Assembly: GCA_958437495.1 (NCBI GenBank)
Contig: CAUBOH010000026.1
Span: 1 to 22,770 of the forward strand
Length of the DNA: 22,770 nucleotides
Direction of reading: 5' to 3'
Source of the DNA: an uncultured Collinsella sp.
Lineage (GTDB): Bacteria > Actinomycetota > Coriobacteriia > Coriobacteriales > Coriobacteriaceae
The notes under the pieces were generated by a model that ran no database searches, was not told the DNA's origin, and saw nothing but the letters and a program-made list of their open reading frames with translations. Position numbers and translations under genes: made by a program. Position 1 is the stretch's first letter. Every line of letters begins with the position of its first letter. This document shows, piece after piece, positions 1 to 7,137 of this stretch.

Positions 1-490
1 CCTGGAAGTCGACGTTGTTGTCGGCATGCACGCCGCCGTTGAGGATGTTCATCATAGGCGTGGGCAGCAGGTGGGCGTTGACGCCGCCCAGGTACTGGTA
101 CAGCGAAAGACCCGCCGACTCGGCAGCGGCGCGGGCAACTGCCAGCGACACGCCCAGAATGGCGTTGGCGCCGAGCTTGGTCTTGTTGGAGGTACCGTCC
201 GCGGCGATTAGCGCGGCATCGACGGCGCGCTGGTCGAAAGCATCGAGGCCCACGACGGCATCGGCGCACTCGTTGTTGACGTGCTCGACGGCCTGCGAGA
301 CACCCTTGCCCAGGTAGCGACCCTTCTCGCCGTCGCGCAGCTCGCATGCCTCAAAGGCGCCGGTCGAAGCGCCCGAAGGCACCATCGCGCGGCCGAAGCT
401 GCCGTCCTCGAGCACGACCTCGACCTCGACGGTGGGGTTGCCGCGGCTGTCGAGCACCTCGCGACCGTAGACATCCAAAATATCGCTCAT
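1..490 (-). CDS. eno: enolase, N-terminal part (cut by window edge)
   Basis: This is phosphopyruvate hydratase, the cytosolic glycolytic enzyme that converts 2-phosphoglycerate to phosphoenolpyruvate. The 163 codons present read as a typical enolase N-terminus: MSDILDVYGREVLDSRGNPT at residues 1-20, the mobile loop SGAST at 39-43, SNKTKLGANAILGVS at 101-115 and NILNGGVHADNN near 148-159, which carries the conserved active-site His155. The family is usually about 430 residues, so more than 260 residues lie beyond position 1. The ATG at 488-490 is chosen because a GAGGGAG ribosome site lies just upstream and the N-terminus aligns with the family. It sits downstream of mazG on the same strand but has its own likely promoter and is separated by a terminator. 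The part seen is intact. Confidence 0.97.
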   Translation of the reverse strand, partial: MSDILDVYGREVLDSRGNPTVEVEVVLEDGSFGRAMVPSGASTGAFEACELRDGEKGRYLGKGVSQAVEHVNNECADAVVGLDAFDQRAVDAALIAADGTSNKTKLGANAILGVSLAVARAAAESAGLSLYQYLGGVNAHLLPTPMMNILNGGVHADNNVDFQ

Positions 491-566
491 GTTGTCTCCC
501 TCTCACTTGGAAACGGGTTGAATGCTTGGCGACACGGCTTGCACGCTACAGCGGCGCGCAGGTTCA

Positions 567-611
567 TAAGTTAGCCTTATCGCACTTTTTGCATTATGCC
601 CTAAGTTAGCC
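567..611. repeat. TAAGTTAGCC direct repeat flanking the eno promoter
   Basis: The 10-mer TAAGTTAGCC occurs at 567-576 and again at 602-611, exactly 35 bases apart. One copy lies in the spacer of the proposed eno promoter and the other just after the proposed start of transcription, a layout that would suit a repressor. The core AGTTAGCC recurs, inverted, upstream of the ABC exporter gene (2976-2983). The core resembles half of a DtxR/IdeR iron box (TTAGGTTAGCCTAACCTAA). That link is an inference. Confidence 0.35.
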
Positions 612-622
612 AAGGGATACAA
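593..622 (-). promoter_or_regulatory. putative eno promoter
   Basis: On the minus strand a -35-like TTGTAT (617-622) is separated by 18 bases from a -10-like CATAAT (593-598, five of six to consensus). This would place the start of transcription near 585 and leave a leader of about 95 bases before the enolase ATG. The call rests on hexamer matching alone, and the -35 is weak. Confidence 0.4.
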
Positions 623-672
623 TCTTTTTAAAAATAATGGGAGCGATGGGACAAGTCCGTCCCGTCGCTCCC
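620..672 (-). terminator. intrinsic terminator after mazG
   Basis: On the minus strand a 14-base stem (arms 659-672 and 639-652, one mismatch, six-base loop) is followed by ATTATTTTT. It starts 7 bases past the mazG stop codon, as expected for the end of the larC2-yfcE-mazG unit, and it separates that unit from eno. Confidence 0.8.
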
Positions 673-678
673 GCGGTA

Positions 679-1539
679 TTACTCCCCTGCCTTTGCGGCA
701 TCCCACAGGTCGTTGAGGCCGTGGGTCGAAAGCTCGGCCAGATCCACGTGGGCGTCGGCCGCCATCTGCTCCATCGCGGCCCAGCGGCGGCGGAACTTTG
801 CCGTGCTGGCACGCAGGGCGCTCTCGGCGTCGATTCCCTCCTTGCGCGCAACGTTGACCAGGGCAAAGAGCAGGTCGCCAAACTCCATCTCGCGCTCGGG
901 CGAGCCGGGAGCCTCGGCCTCAAACTCGGCACGCTCCTCGGCGACCTCGTCCCACACGTCCTGGACCGTCTCCCACTCAAAGCCCACGGCAGCCGCCTTG
1001 CGCGACACCTTCTGAGCCTGCATAAGCGCCGGCAGGTGCGTGGGCACGCCGTCGAGCAGGCCCTCGGGCGCGGCCTCGCCTGCCGCCACGGCCTGGTCTT
1101 TGGCGGCCTTCTCGGCAAGCTTGACCTCGTCCCAAATCTTGAGCACCTCGTCGGAGTTGTCGGCATCCGCATCGCCAAACACGTGCGGGTGACGACGGAT
1201 GAGCTTGGCGTCGATATCGCGCGCCACATCGGCCAGCGTAAACTCACCGGCGTCCGCCGCAATCTGCGCATGCAGTACCACCTGCATGAGTACGTCGCCG
1301 AGCTCCTCGCGCAGATGCGCCACGTCGTCCGCCTCGATGCAATCGAGCGCCTCGTAGGCTTCCTCGATCATGTTCTTGCCGATGCTCTGATGCGTCTGTT
1401 CACGGTCCCACGGGCAGCCATCGGGCTGACGCAGGCGCCAGATGGTCTGCACCAGATGCTGCAATTCGGCCGACGCGTCGACCAGCGTGGACAGATCGCG
1501 CGAGCCCTCGGCATTTTGCTGAGCCAGCTGCTCTGCCAT
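679..1539 (-). CDS. mazG: nucleoside triphosphate pyrophosphohydrolase MazG
   Basis: This is a MazG-type all-alpha NTP pyrophosphohydrolase of 286 residues. Such enzymes hydrolyse canonical and damaged NTPs to the NMP plus pyrophosphate in the cytosol. The first domain (about 25-125) carries the family opening WRLRQPDGCPWDREQTHQS at 35-53 and the metal-binding helices EEAYE (59-63) and EELGD (78-82), the EExxE...ExxD pattern. The second domain (about 160-285) repeats the fold, with EFGDLLFALVNVAR and a KFRRRW end. Its length is close to the roughly 260 residues of the E. coli protein, with an N-terminal extension of about 20 residues. The start at 1539 lies 2 bases past the yfcE stop, so the two genes are cotranscribed. 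A terminator follows the gene. Confidence 0.95.
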   Translation of the reverse strand: MAEQLAQQNAEGSRDLSTLVDASAELQHLVQTIWRLRQPDGCPWDREQTHQSIGKNMIEEAYEALDCIEADDVAHLREELGDVLMQVVLHAQIAADAGEFTLADVARDIDAKLIRRHPHVFGDADADNSDEVLKIWDEVKLAEKAAKDQAVAAGEAAPEGLLDGVPTHLPALMQAQKVSRKAAAVGFEWETVQDVWDEVAEERAEFEAEAPGSPEREMEFGDLLFALVNVARKEGIDAESALRASTAKFRRRWAAMEQMAADAHVDLAELSTHGLNDLWDAAKAGE

Positions 1540-1541
1540 GG

Positions 1542-2090
1542 TTACTCCTCCTCCAGGATCACGTGGCGGAACGCACCGTTCTCATAGATGCCGTAGCTGT
1601 GCGTGCCGTCCTTGGGAATGCTCACGCTGCCGGGGTTGAAGAGCCACAGACCCGGGTGCGCGGCGCTTTCCTCGTTAACTTTGATGTGCGTATGGCCGTA
1701 GACAAGCGCGGAGCCCTCGGGCAGCGCGGGCGCGTGGTCAACGCTGTTGTGCATACCGGCGCCAAAAACGTGGCCGTGCGTCAGGAACAGTTCACGGCCG
1801 GCCTCGTCGAACAGCGTGGCGTAGTCCGCCATGACGGGGAAGTCGAGGACCATCTGGTCGACCTCGGCGTCGCAGTTGCCGCGCACCGCGATGATGCGAT
1901 CGGCCAGGGCGTTGAGCAGCGGAATCACACGCTTGGGGGCGTAGTCGCGCGGCAGGTCGTTACGCGGGCCGTGGTAGAGCAGGTCGCCCAGCAGCACAAT
2001 GCGGTCGGGCTGTTCGGATTCGATGGCAGTGCAGAGGCGTTCGGCCCAGTATGCCGAGCCATGGATGTCGGAAGCGATGAGGTATTTCAT
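1542..2090 (-). CDS. yfcE: YfcE-type metallophosphodiesterase
   Basis: This 182-residue calcineurin-like phosphoesterase has the full set of two-metal motifs: SDIHGS with D8 and H10, LGDLLYHGPR with D36, VRGNCD with N72, LTHGH with H105 and H107, and VYGHTH with H133 and H135. E. coli YfcE has the same size (184 residues) and the GDLLYHGPRN signature, and is a manganese-dependent phosphodiesterase with activity on artificial diester substrates. The physiological substrate is unknown. The ATG at 2088-2090 follows an AAAGGA ribosome site. It is the middle gene of a likely larC2-yfcE-mazG unit, with 73 bases before it and 2 bases after it. Nothing looks broken. Confidence 0.93.
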   Translation of the reverse strand: MKYLIASDIHGSAYWAERLCTAIESEQPDRIVLLGDLLYHGPRNDLPRDYAPKRVIPLLNALADRIIAVRGNCDAEVDQMVLDFPVMADYATLFDEAGRELFLTHGHVFGAGMHNSVDHAPALPEGSALVYGHTHIKVNEESAAHPGLWLFNPGSVSIPKDGTHSYGIYENGAFRHVILEEE

Positions 2091-2163
2091 GGGGAGTCCT
2101 TTCGAAGCGGAGTTGATAGGGGCTGAATACGGGGTCCGGCGGATGTGGAGCCCATCTACCGTG

Positions 2164-2649
2164 TTACTCGAATCGCAGCGCCGCGCTCTGAGCCGCCTGC
2201 ATCACGCGTTGGAGCGGCGCGCCATGTTCGCGGGCAAGACGGGCGCAATCCTCGTACTCGGGAGCCGCGCGCTCGCTGCCGTCGGGCAGAGTCGCCACCT
2301 TAACGGATACCTCGCCCCAAGGCGTTGTCACCTGCTCGAATCGGCGCGGCAGGCAAACGCGTTCCATCACCTGGCGACGAACGGCGTTGGTCGTGGTCTC
2401 CAAAAAGATAATCGTCTGTAGGCGCTCGATATCCTCGTGCGAGCAGATCACCTGCAACTGCCATCCGGGGCGGCCCTTTTTGCAGTAGAGGGGCAGCCAG
2501 TGCACCTCGCGGGCGCCGGCCTCGCGCAGGCGGTCGGCGGCGTAGGCGAGCACCTCGGGCGACGCGTCATCGATGTCGCACTCCAGCTTGACGATAGTTT
2601 CGGGCGCATCGGTCTCGCGGGACAGCGGAGATGTACTTCCACGTTGCAT
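2164..2649 (-). CDS. stand-alone LarC C-terminal (LarC2/DUF111) domain protein
   Basis: The 161 residues match only the C-terminal half of LarC, the nickel insertase that completes the nickel-pincer (NPN) cofactor of lactate racemase. The markers are DIDDASPE (25-32), YCKKGRPG (55-62), ETTTNAVR (84-91), TPWGEVSVKVA (109-119) and APEYEDCARLA (129-139). Full LarC is about 400 residues, and in Lactobacillus larC1 and larC2 are joined by programmed frameshifting. No LarC1 sequence precedes this gene: the bases upstream are intergenic with a palindrome. The ATG at 2647-2649 is chosen because GGAAAGGA lies at proper distance; the frame stays open to 2757, but that stretch has no family similarity. 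Residues 1-16 are a non-family tail. No larA, larB or larE is nearby, so nickel insertion is doubtful and the actual role is unknown. Confidence 0.8.
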   Translation of the reverse strand: MQRGSTSPLSRETDAPETIVKLECDIDDASPEVLAYAADRLREAGAREVHWLPLYCKKGRPGWQLQVICSHEDIERLQTIIFLETTTNAVRRQVMERVCLPRRFEQVTTPWGEVSVKVATLPDGSERAAPEYEDCARLAREHGAPLQRVMQAAQSAALRFE

Positions 2650-2752
2650 ACGGTCCGAATCCTTTCCGCACGGGCTCGTTTTATTCACCCAAACGCTAGC
2701 ACATCGGACGTGGCACAGGCGTGACTTTCGTCCGTCGCCGCCCTCGCCCCCA

Positions 2753-2824
2753 TCCAAACGTGTACATCAGCCTCCAAACACGTCATTTTTTGTAGCTTTT
2801 GGAGGCTGACGTACACGTTTTGGA
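2753..2824. repeat. long imperfect palindrome between larC2 and the ABC exporter
   Basis: The arms are 2753-2778 and 2798-2824. They pair over about 25 positions with one bulged base and one mismatch, around a loop of 19 bases. Neither strand has the T-run expected of an intrinsic terminator in the right place, and the two flanking genes diverge, so a terminator makes no sense here. It looks like an intergenic palindromic element (REP- or MITE-like) or a large operator. The core GCCTCCAAA is at the loop side. Confidence 0.65.
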
Positions 2825-3023
2825 GCGGGGCTGCACACGATCAGAATTGCGCCCGCACTCCGTCCACCACAAAGTTCGCCGCACTCAACAATTTTGAACT
2901 TTCTACGCAGTTCATCGGCCAAAAAATAACCCTCGGCATACTTACCTGCTGCACGATGCTACTCTAGTTGCATTTGGCTAACTAAGCGGTTGCCGAGGAC
3001 CCCGCCCGGCACCGTTACGTCAT

Positions 3024-3029
3024 AGGAGG
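3024..3029 (+). promoter_or_regulatory. strong ribosome site of the ABC exporter gene
   Basis: A perfect AGGAGG lies four bases before the ATG at 3034-3036, which fixes the start of the long exporter reading frame. Confidence 0.85.
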
Positions 3030-3033
3030 TTTC

Positions 3034-6000
3034 ATGTTCGAGAAGCGGCTCTTCTCCCTGGTTCCGCAGGCAACGCCCTACATTATGGCAAGCGTCCTGT
3101 TTAAGTGGATCGCGCTGATGGCAAACATCACGGTGATGTGGGTGCTTGCGCGCATCTTGGACGGCATCGTCACGGACGGCCTTTCCGCCGCGCTCGCCGT
3201 CGACGCCCTCGCGCAGGTGGCCTTGCCGCTCGCCGCCGCCATCATCGTGCGCGCCGCCTCCATCTACCTGGCCCAACGCGCCGGCGACAAGGCCGCGTTC
3301 GAGGCCGTCCGCCGCGTGCGCTCGCTCGTCTACGACAAGCTCACCGCACTCGGCCCCTCCTACACCGAAACCGTCCCCACCGCCGAGGCCGTCCAGACCA
3401 GCGTCGAGGGCGCCACGCAACTCCAGGTGTACTTTGGCGGTTACCTGCCGCAGCTCTTCTTTGCCGGCTTGGCACCCATCACGCTGTTTGTACTGCTCGT
3501 GGGCCAGGCGGGTCTTCCCGCCGCGCTGCTGCTCGCCTGCGTTCCGGTCATCCCCGTCTCCATTATGATGGTCATGCGCAACGCCAAAAAGATCGGTGCC
3601 GAGTACTGGGGCAGCTATGTCGATCTTGGCGGCATGTTCCTGGAGGCCGTGCAGGGTCTCACCACCCTTAAGGTCTACCAGGCCGATCGCAGCTGGCACG
3701 AGCGCATCAACGCCGAGTCCGAGCGTTTCCGCACAGCGACCATGCGCCTGCTGGTGATGCAGCTGCGCTCCATTTGCGTCATGGACCTGGTCGTCTATAT
3801 GGGCGCCGCGCTCGGCATTATCGTAGCCGCGCTGCAGCTCGCCACGGGCGAGATTGGCTTTGAGGCGGCCTTCCTCATCGTCTTTCTGTCGCAGGAGTTC
3901 TTTTTGCCCATGCGCCGCCTGGGATCGCTGTTCCACACGGCCATGAACGGCATGGCCGCCTCGCGCCGCATGTTTGGCATTTTGGATACGCCCGAGCCCG
4001 CGCGCGGCGATGTTGAGCTTGACGGTCGCGGCGATATCGAGCTCGCGGACGTGAGCTATGCATACGGCGACCGCACGGTACTGGACAGCGCCAGCGCGAC
4101 CATTGCGCACGGCTCGCTCGTGGCACTCGTGGGCGAAAGCGGCGGCGGCAAGTCCACGCTCGCGGGGATTATCGCGGGCCGCAAGGGTGCCTACCGTGGC
4201 AGCGTTCGCATCGGCGGCGTCGAGCTGCGCGATGCCACGGCCGCCTCACTCATGCGCGCCGTCACCCTGGTGCCCACCAACGGCTACCTGTTTGCCGGCA
4301 CCCTGCGCGACAACCTGCTGCTCGCCCAGCCCAACGCCACCGATACCGAGCTTTTGCGCGCGCTCGACCGCACGCGCGTGGCGGCCTTTGTGCAGGCCAA
4401 CGGCGGGCTCGACATGGTGATTAACGAGGGTGGCACCAACCTTTCGGGCGGCCAGCGCCAGCGCGTGTGCATGGCCCGCGCCCTGTTGCACGACTCGCCG
4501 ATCTATGTGTTTGACGAGGCTACGAGCAACGTCGATGCCGCAAGCGAGGCCGCGATCGGCGAGGTCATCGCGTCGCTTGCCGGCGGGCACACTGTAATCG
4601 TGGTGGCACACCGCCTGTCGACGATCGTAGACGCCGATCAGATCCTGGTGCTGGAGCGTGGCCGTATTGCCGAGCGCGGGACTCACGGCGAGCTCTTGGC
4701 CACCGCGGGCGTCTATGCGCGCATGTGGAACAGCCAGGAGCAGCTCTCGGCATATGCGTATGCAGAGGGTGATGCCGAGGATGCCGGCGCGGTTGAGGCT
4801 GTTGACGGCAGCGCCGCCTGTGCCGATGGCCTCAACGGTACTAGCTCGTCTTCCGCTGCCGCGGCGCCCGACTCCGGCCGCGCCCGTCGCTCGGCGCCGT
4901 CCATCATGTGGCGCATGATGGGGCTCGTCCGACCGCTTGCCGGCTGGCTTGTGCTAGCCGTCGCGCTAGGCAGCATCGGCATGCTCACCGCCGCGTTCGT
5001 GCCGGCCTTTGGCGCCCTTGGCCTTATGTCGGCCCTGGGCCACAATGCCCTGGGCCTGGGCCTTGTCGCGGCATGCGTGGCCTGCGCCGTCTGTGGCATC
5101 GCACGCGGGCCGCTCCATTACGGCGAGCAGCTCTGCAACCACTACATCGCATTCCGTCTGCTCGCGCACATTCGCGACCTGGTGTTTGGCGCCCTGCGCC
5201 AGCTCGCCCCCGCCAAGCTCGAGGGCCGCGGCAAGGGCGAGCTCGTAAGCCTAGTCACCTCGGATATCGAGCTGCTCGAGGTCTTCTACGCGCACACCAT
5301 CTCGCCCATTGCCATCGCTCTAGTCTGCACCGTTGTGTTTGAGGGTTTTTTGCTGGCTGTGAGCCCCGAGCTCGCGGGCATCGCGCTCGTGGCCTACGCA
5401 GTCCTGGGCGTGCTGCTGCCCCTGACCTCGGCCAAGGCATGCGGCACCACCGGCCGCCAGAGCCGCGAGGGCGCCGGTAAGCTGGGTGCCTTTGTGCTCG
5501 ACAGTCTACGCGGCGCGTCCGAGACTATCCAGTTTGCCGGTGGCGCCGATCGCAGCCGTGCCCTGGGCAAGCTGACCGAGCAAGTCGGCGCCGTGGACGC
5601 GCGCCTCAAGCGCCGCCAGGCGGCCAGCGAGGCCGTAGCCGATACGCTTATTCTTGCGGCCAATTTGGTGATGCTCGGGCGTGCGCTGCAGCTGGTGGCT
5701 GCGGGAACGATTGACTTTGCCGCAGCGTTTGTCGCCGTCTTTACCTTTGTGTCGTCGTTTGGCTCGGTAATGGCCGTGAGCCGCCTGGGCGCCTCACTGC
5801 AGGAGACGCTCGCCTCGGGCGCACGCGTGCTCGATTTGCTCGACGAGCAGCCCCAGTGCGCCGAGGTCGCCGACGGACAGGACGTTGAGTTTGCCGGCGC
5901 CGCAGCCGAGCATGTGAGCTTTGGCTATGCGGGCGGCGTGGACGCGGGCGGTGCCGACGCCACGGAGCAGGCCGCGAACGACCCCGCTTCGAGTCTCATC

Positions 6001-6600
6001 CTCGACGACGTGACCTGCACCTTTGCGCCCGGCACCATGACCTGCATCATGGGGCGCTCGGGCTCGGGCAAGTCGACGTTGCTTAAGCTGCTCATGCGCT
6101 TTTGGGACCCCGCAGCCGGCACCATCACGGTGAGCGGCGTCGATGCCCGCCGCATCAACACGGCCAACCTGCGCAGCCACGAGGCCTATATGACCCAGGA
6201 CACACATCTGTTCTGCGGCACCGTACGCGAGAACCTGCTGGTCGCGCACGCCAACGCCACCGATGCCGAGCTGCTCGATGCCTGCCGCTCCGCTTCGCTT
6301 ACCGCCCTTATCGACCGCCTGCCGCAGGGTCTCGGCACCCCGGTTGCCGAGCTGGGAGACTCGCTTTCGGGCGGCGAGCGCCAGCGCATCGGCCTTGCGC
6401 GCATCTTCCTCAACGACGCGCCTTTCATCTTGCTCGATGAGCCCACCAGCGCGCTCGATGCCCTCAACGAGGCAGCCGTAATGCAGGCCGTTGACGAGCT
6501 CAAGCGCCGCGGCAAGACCATTGTGCTCGTAAGCCACCGTGCCAGCACCTGCGCGTTTGCCGATTTCTCGCTTTCGGTCGAGCACGGGAGGCTGAGCTAA
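3034..6600 (+). CDS. fused double ABC exporter, CydDC-like (TM-NBD-TM-NBD)
   Basis: This 1188-residue protein joins two ABC-exporter half transporters in one chain. The first membrane domain (about 15-310) is followed by an ATPase domain with Walker A GESGGGKST (367-375), signature LSGGQRQR (470-477), Walker B IYVFDE (490-495) and an AHRLST switch. After an Ala/Ser-rich linker (about 573-620) comes a second membrane domain (about 622-920) and an ATPase domain with GRSGSGKST (1007-1015), LSGGERQR (1111-1118), FILLDE (1131-1136) and a SHRAST switch. Both sites look catalytically complete. The total length equals CydD plus CydC, the cysteine/glutathione exporter needed for cytochrome bd assembly, and the layout fits fused CydDC proteins of actinobacteria. 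No cydAB is in the window, so another substrate is possible. Its stop codon overlaps the next start. Confidence 0.85.
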   Translation: MFEKRLFSLVPQATPYIMASVLFKWIALMANITVMWVLARILDGIVTDGLSAALAVDALAQVALPLAAAIIVRAASIYLAQRAGDKAAFEAVRRVRSLVYDKLTALGPSYTETVPTAEAVQTSVEGATQLQVYFGGYLPQLFFAGLAPITLFVLLVGQAGLPAALLLACVPVIPVSIMMVMRNAKKIGAEYWGSYVDLGGMFLEAVQGLTTLKVYQADRSWHERINAESERFRTATMRLLVMQLRSICVMDLVVYMGAALGIIVAALQLATGEIGFEAAFLIVFLSQEFFLPMRRLGSLFHTAMNGMAASRRMFGILDTPEPARGDVELDGRGDIELADVSYAYGDRTVLDSASATIAHGSLVALVGESGGGKSTLAGIIAGRKGAYRGSVRIGGVELRDATAASLMRAVTLVPTNGYLFAGTLRDNLLLAQPNATDTELLRALDRTRVAAFVQANGGLDMVINEGGTNLSGGQRQRVCMARALLHDSPIYVFDEATSNVDAASEAAIGEVIASLAGGHTVIVVAHRLSTIVDADQILVLERGRIAERGTHGELLATAGVYARMWNSQEQLSAYAYAEGDAEDAGAVEAVDGSAACADGLNGTSSSSAAAAPDSGRARRSAPSIMWRMMGLVRPLAGWLVLAVALGSIGMLTAAFVPAFGALGLMSALGHNALGLGLVAACVACAVCGIARGPLHYGEQLCNHYIAFRLLAHIRDLVFGALRQLAPAKLEGRGKGELVSLVTSDIELLEVFYAHTISPIAIALVCTVVFEGFLLAVSPELAGIALVAYAVLGVLLPLTSAKACGTTGRQSREGAGKLGAFVLDSLRGASETIQFAGGADRSRALGKLTEQVGAVDARLKRRQAASEAVADTLILAANLVMLGRALQLVAAGTIDFAAAFVAVFTFVSSFGSVMAVSRLGASLQETLASGARVLDLLDEQPQCAEVADGQDVEFAGAAAEHVSFGYAGGVDAGGADATEQAANDPASSLILDDVTCTFAPGTMTCIMGRSGSGKSTLLKLLMRFWDPAAGTITVSGVDARRINTANLRSHEAYMTQDTHLFCGTVRENLLVAHANATDAELLDACRSASLTALIDRLPQGLGTPVAELGDSLSGGERQRIGLARIFLNDAPFILLDEPTSALDALNEAAVMQAVDELKRRGKTIVLVSHRASTCAFADFSLSVEHGRLS

Positions 6601-7019
6601 TGGCGCGCCCGGTCGACACACCGGAGCTGGCACGCAAACGTGAGCGCGAGGCCCAAATGGTGTCGCAGATGATTGCGCTGTGGTGTCGTGGGCATCATGG
6701 CGGCGAGCATGCGATCGAGCAGGCTGGCGACGATGAGCCCGTCCGCGTGAAGCTCGGCCTTCGAACCATTACGCTTTGCCCCGAATGCGCCGAGCTGCAG
6801 AAATACGCCGCCGCGCGCATTGAGCACTGCCCGCACATGGGCACCAAGACATTTTGCTCGGCCTGTCCTTCGCATTGTTACCGGCCTGCCATGCGCGAGA
6901 AGATCCGCGAGGTCATGCGCTGGTCGGGACCGCGTATGATCCGCTATCGCCCCATCACCGCCGTGCGGCACGCGATGGTAACGGTGTGGGCCAAACGCGT
7001 GGCGGCACGAAGCAAGTAG
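6600..7019 (+). CDS. YgbA_NO-family (nitrosative stress) cysteine-rich protein
   Basis: The 139-residue protein matches the family annotated as nitrous-oxide-stimulated promoter / YgbA. The marks are LCPECAELQKYAAARIEHCP (59-78), FCSACPSHCYRPAMREKIRE (85-104) and WSGPRMIRYRPITAVRH. Six cysteines at 60, 63, 77, 86, 89 and 93 form CxxC-type pairs that could bind iron-sulfur or another metal; C29, H32 and H33 may add to this. In enterobacteria ygbA is under NsrR control and is linked to recovery from nitric oxide. The start ATG at 6600-6602 shares its A with the exporter TAA (a TAATG junction), so the two proteins are translationally coupled. This fits a shared role in redox or nitrosative stress. 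A segment at 34-57 seems to be an insertion relative to the family as I remember it. Confidence 0.82.
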   Translation: MARPVDTPELARKREREAQMVSQMIALWCRGHHGGEHAIEQAGDDEPVRVKLGLRTITLCPECAELQKYAAARIEHCPHMGTKTFCSACPSHCYRPAMREKIREVMRWSGPRMIRYRPITAVRHAMVTVWAKRVAARSK

Positions 7020-7061
7020 TCGCCGGCGCCGGCACGCCGCCCGTCCTTTCCCGTCGATTTC

Positions 7062-7092
7062 GGCCCCCGGTGCGCTCGTCGCATCGGGGGCC
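7062..7092 (+). terminator. GC-rich hairpin after the ABC-YgbA unit
   Basis: The arms GGCCCCCGGTGCG and CGCATCGGGGGCC form a 13-pair stem (one G-U pair) around a five-base loop. There is no clear T-run after it, so it is at best an imperfect intrinsic terminator for the plus-strand pair ending at 7019. It also sits directly upstream of the phosphatase promoter. Confidence 0.5.
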
Positions 7093-7099
7093 GCGCCGT

Positions 7100-7105
7100 T
7101 ACAAT
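7100..7105 (+). promoter_or_regulatory. putative -10 of the histidinol phosphatase gene
   Basis: TACAAT matches the -10 consensus at five of six positions and lies 32 bases before the start codon. No convincing -35 is present 16-18 bases upstream, because that space is taken by the GC-rich hairpin. An AAGGAG ribosome site follows near 7126-7131. Confidence 0.35.
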
Positions 7106-7137
7106 GGAGCGGATTCACCAAATGCAAAGGAGTCGCC

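Larger units (their letters stand above)
2650..3033. other. 384-base divergent intergenic region
   Basis: The region lies between the minus-strand larC2 gene and the plus-strand ABC exporter gene and holds no credible gene. It contains the larC2 ribosome site near 2655, a long palindrome at 2753-2824, a short inverted pair AAAGTTC/GAACTTT near 2870-2912, a GGCTAACT motif at 2976-2983 shared with the eno promoter, and the exporter ribosome site at 3024-3029. Promoters for both genes should be here, but I cannot place either with confidence. Confidence 0.7.

Noticed and set aside
2650..2757. N-terminal extension of the LarC2-like protein to 2757
   Set aside because: The extra residues have no LarC similarity, and a good ribosome site precedes the internal ATG at 2647-2649.
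2959..4110. A 383-codon minus-strand frame opposite the start of the exporter gene
   Set aside because: Antisense to a well-supported membrane protein, with no recognisable motif.
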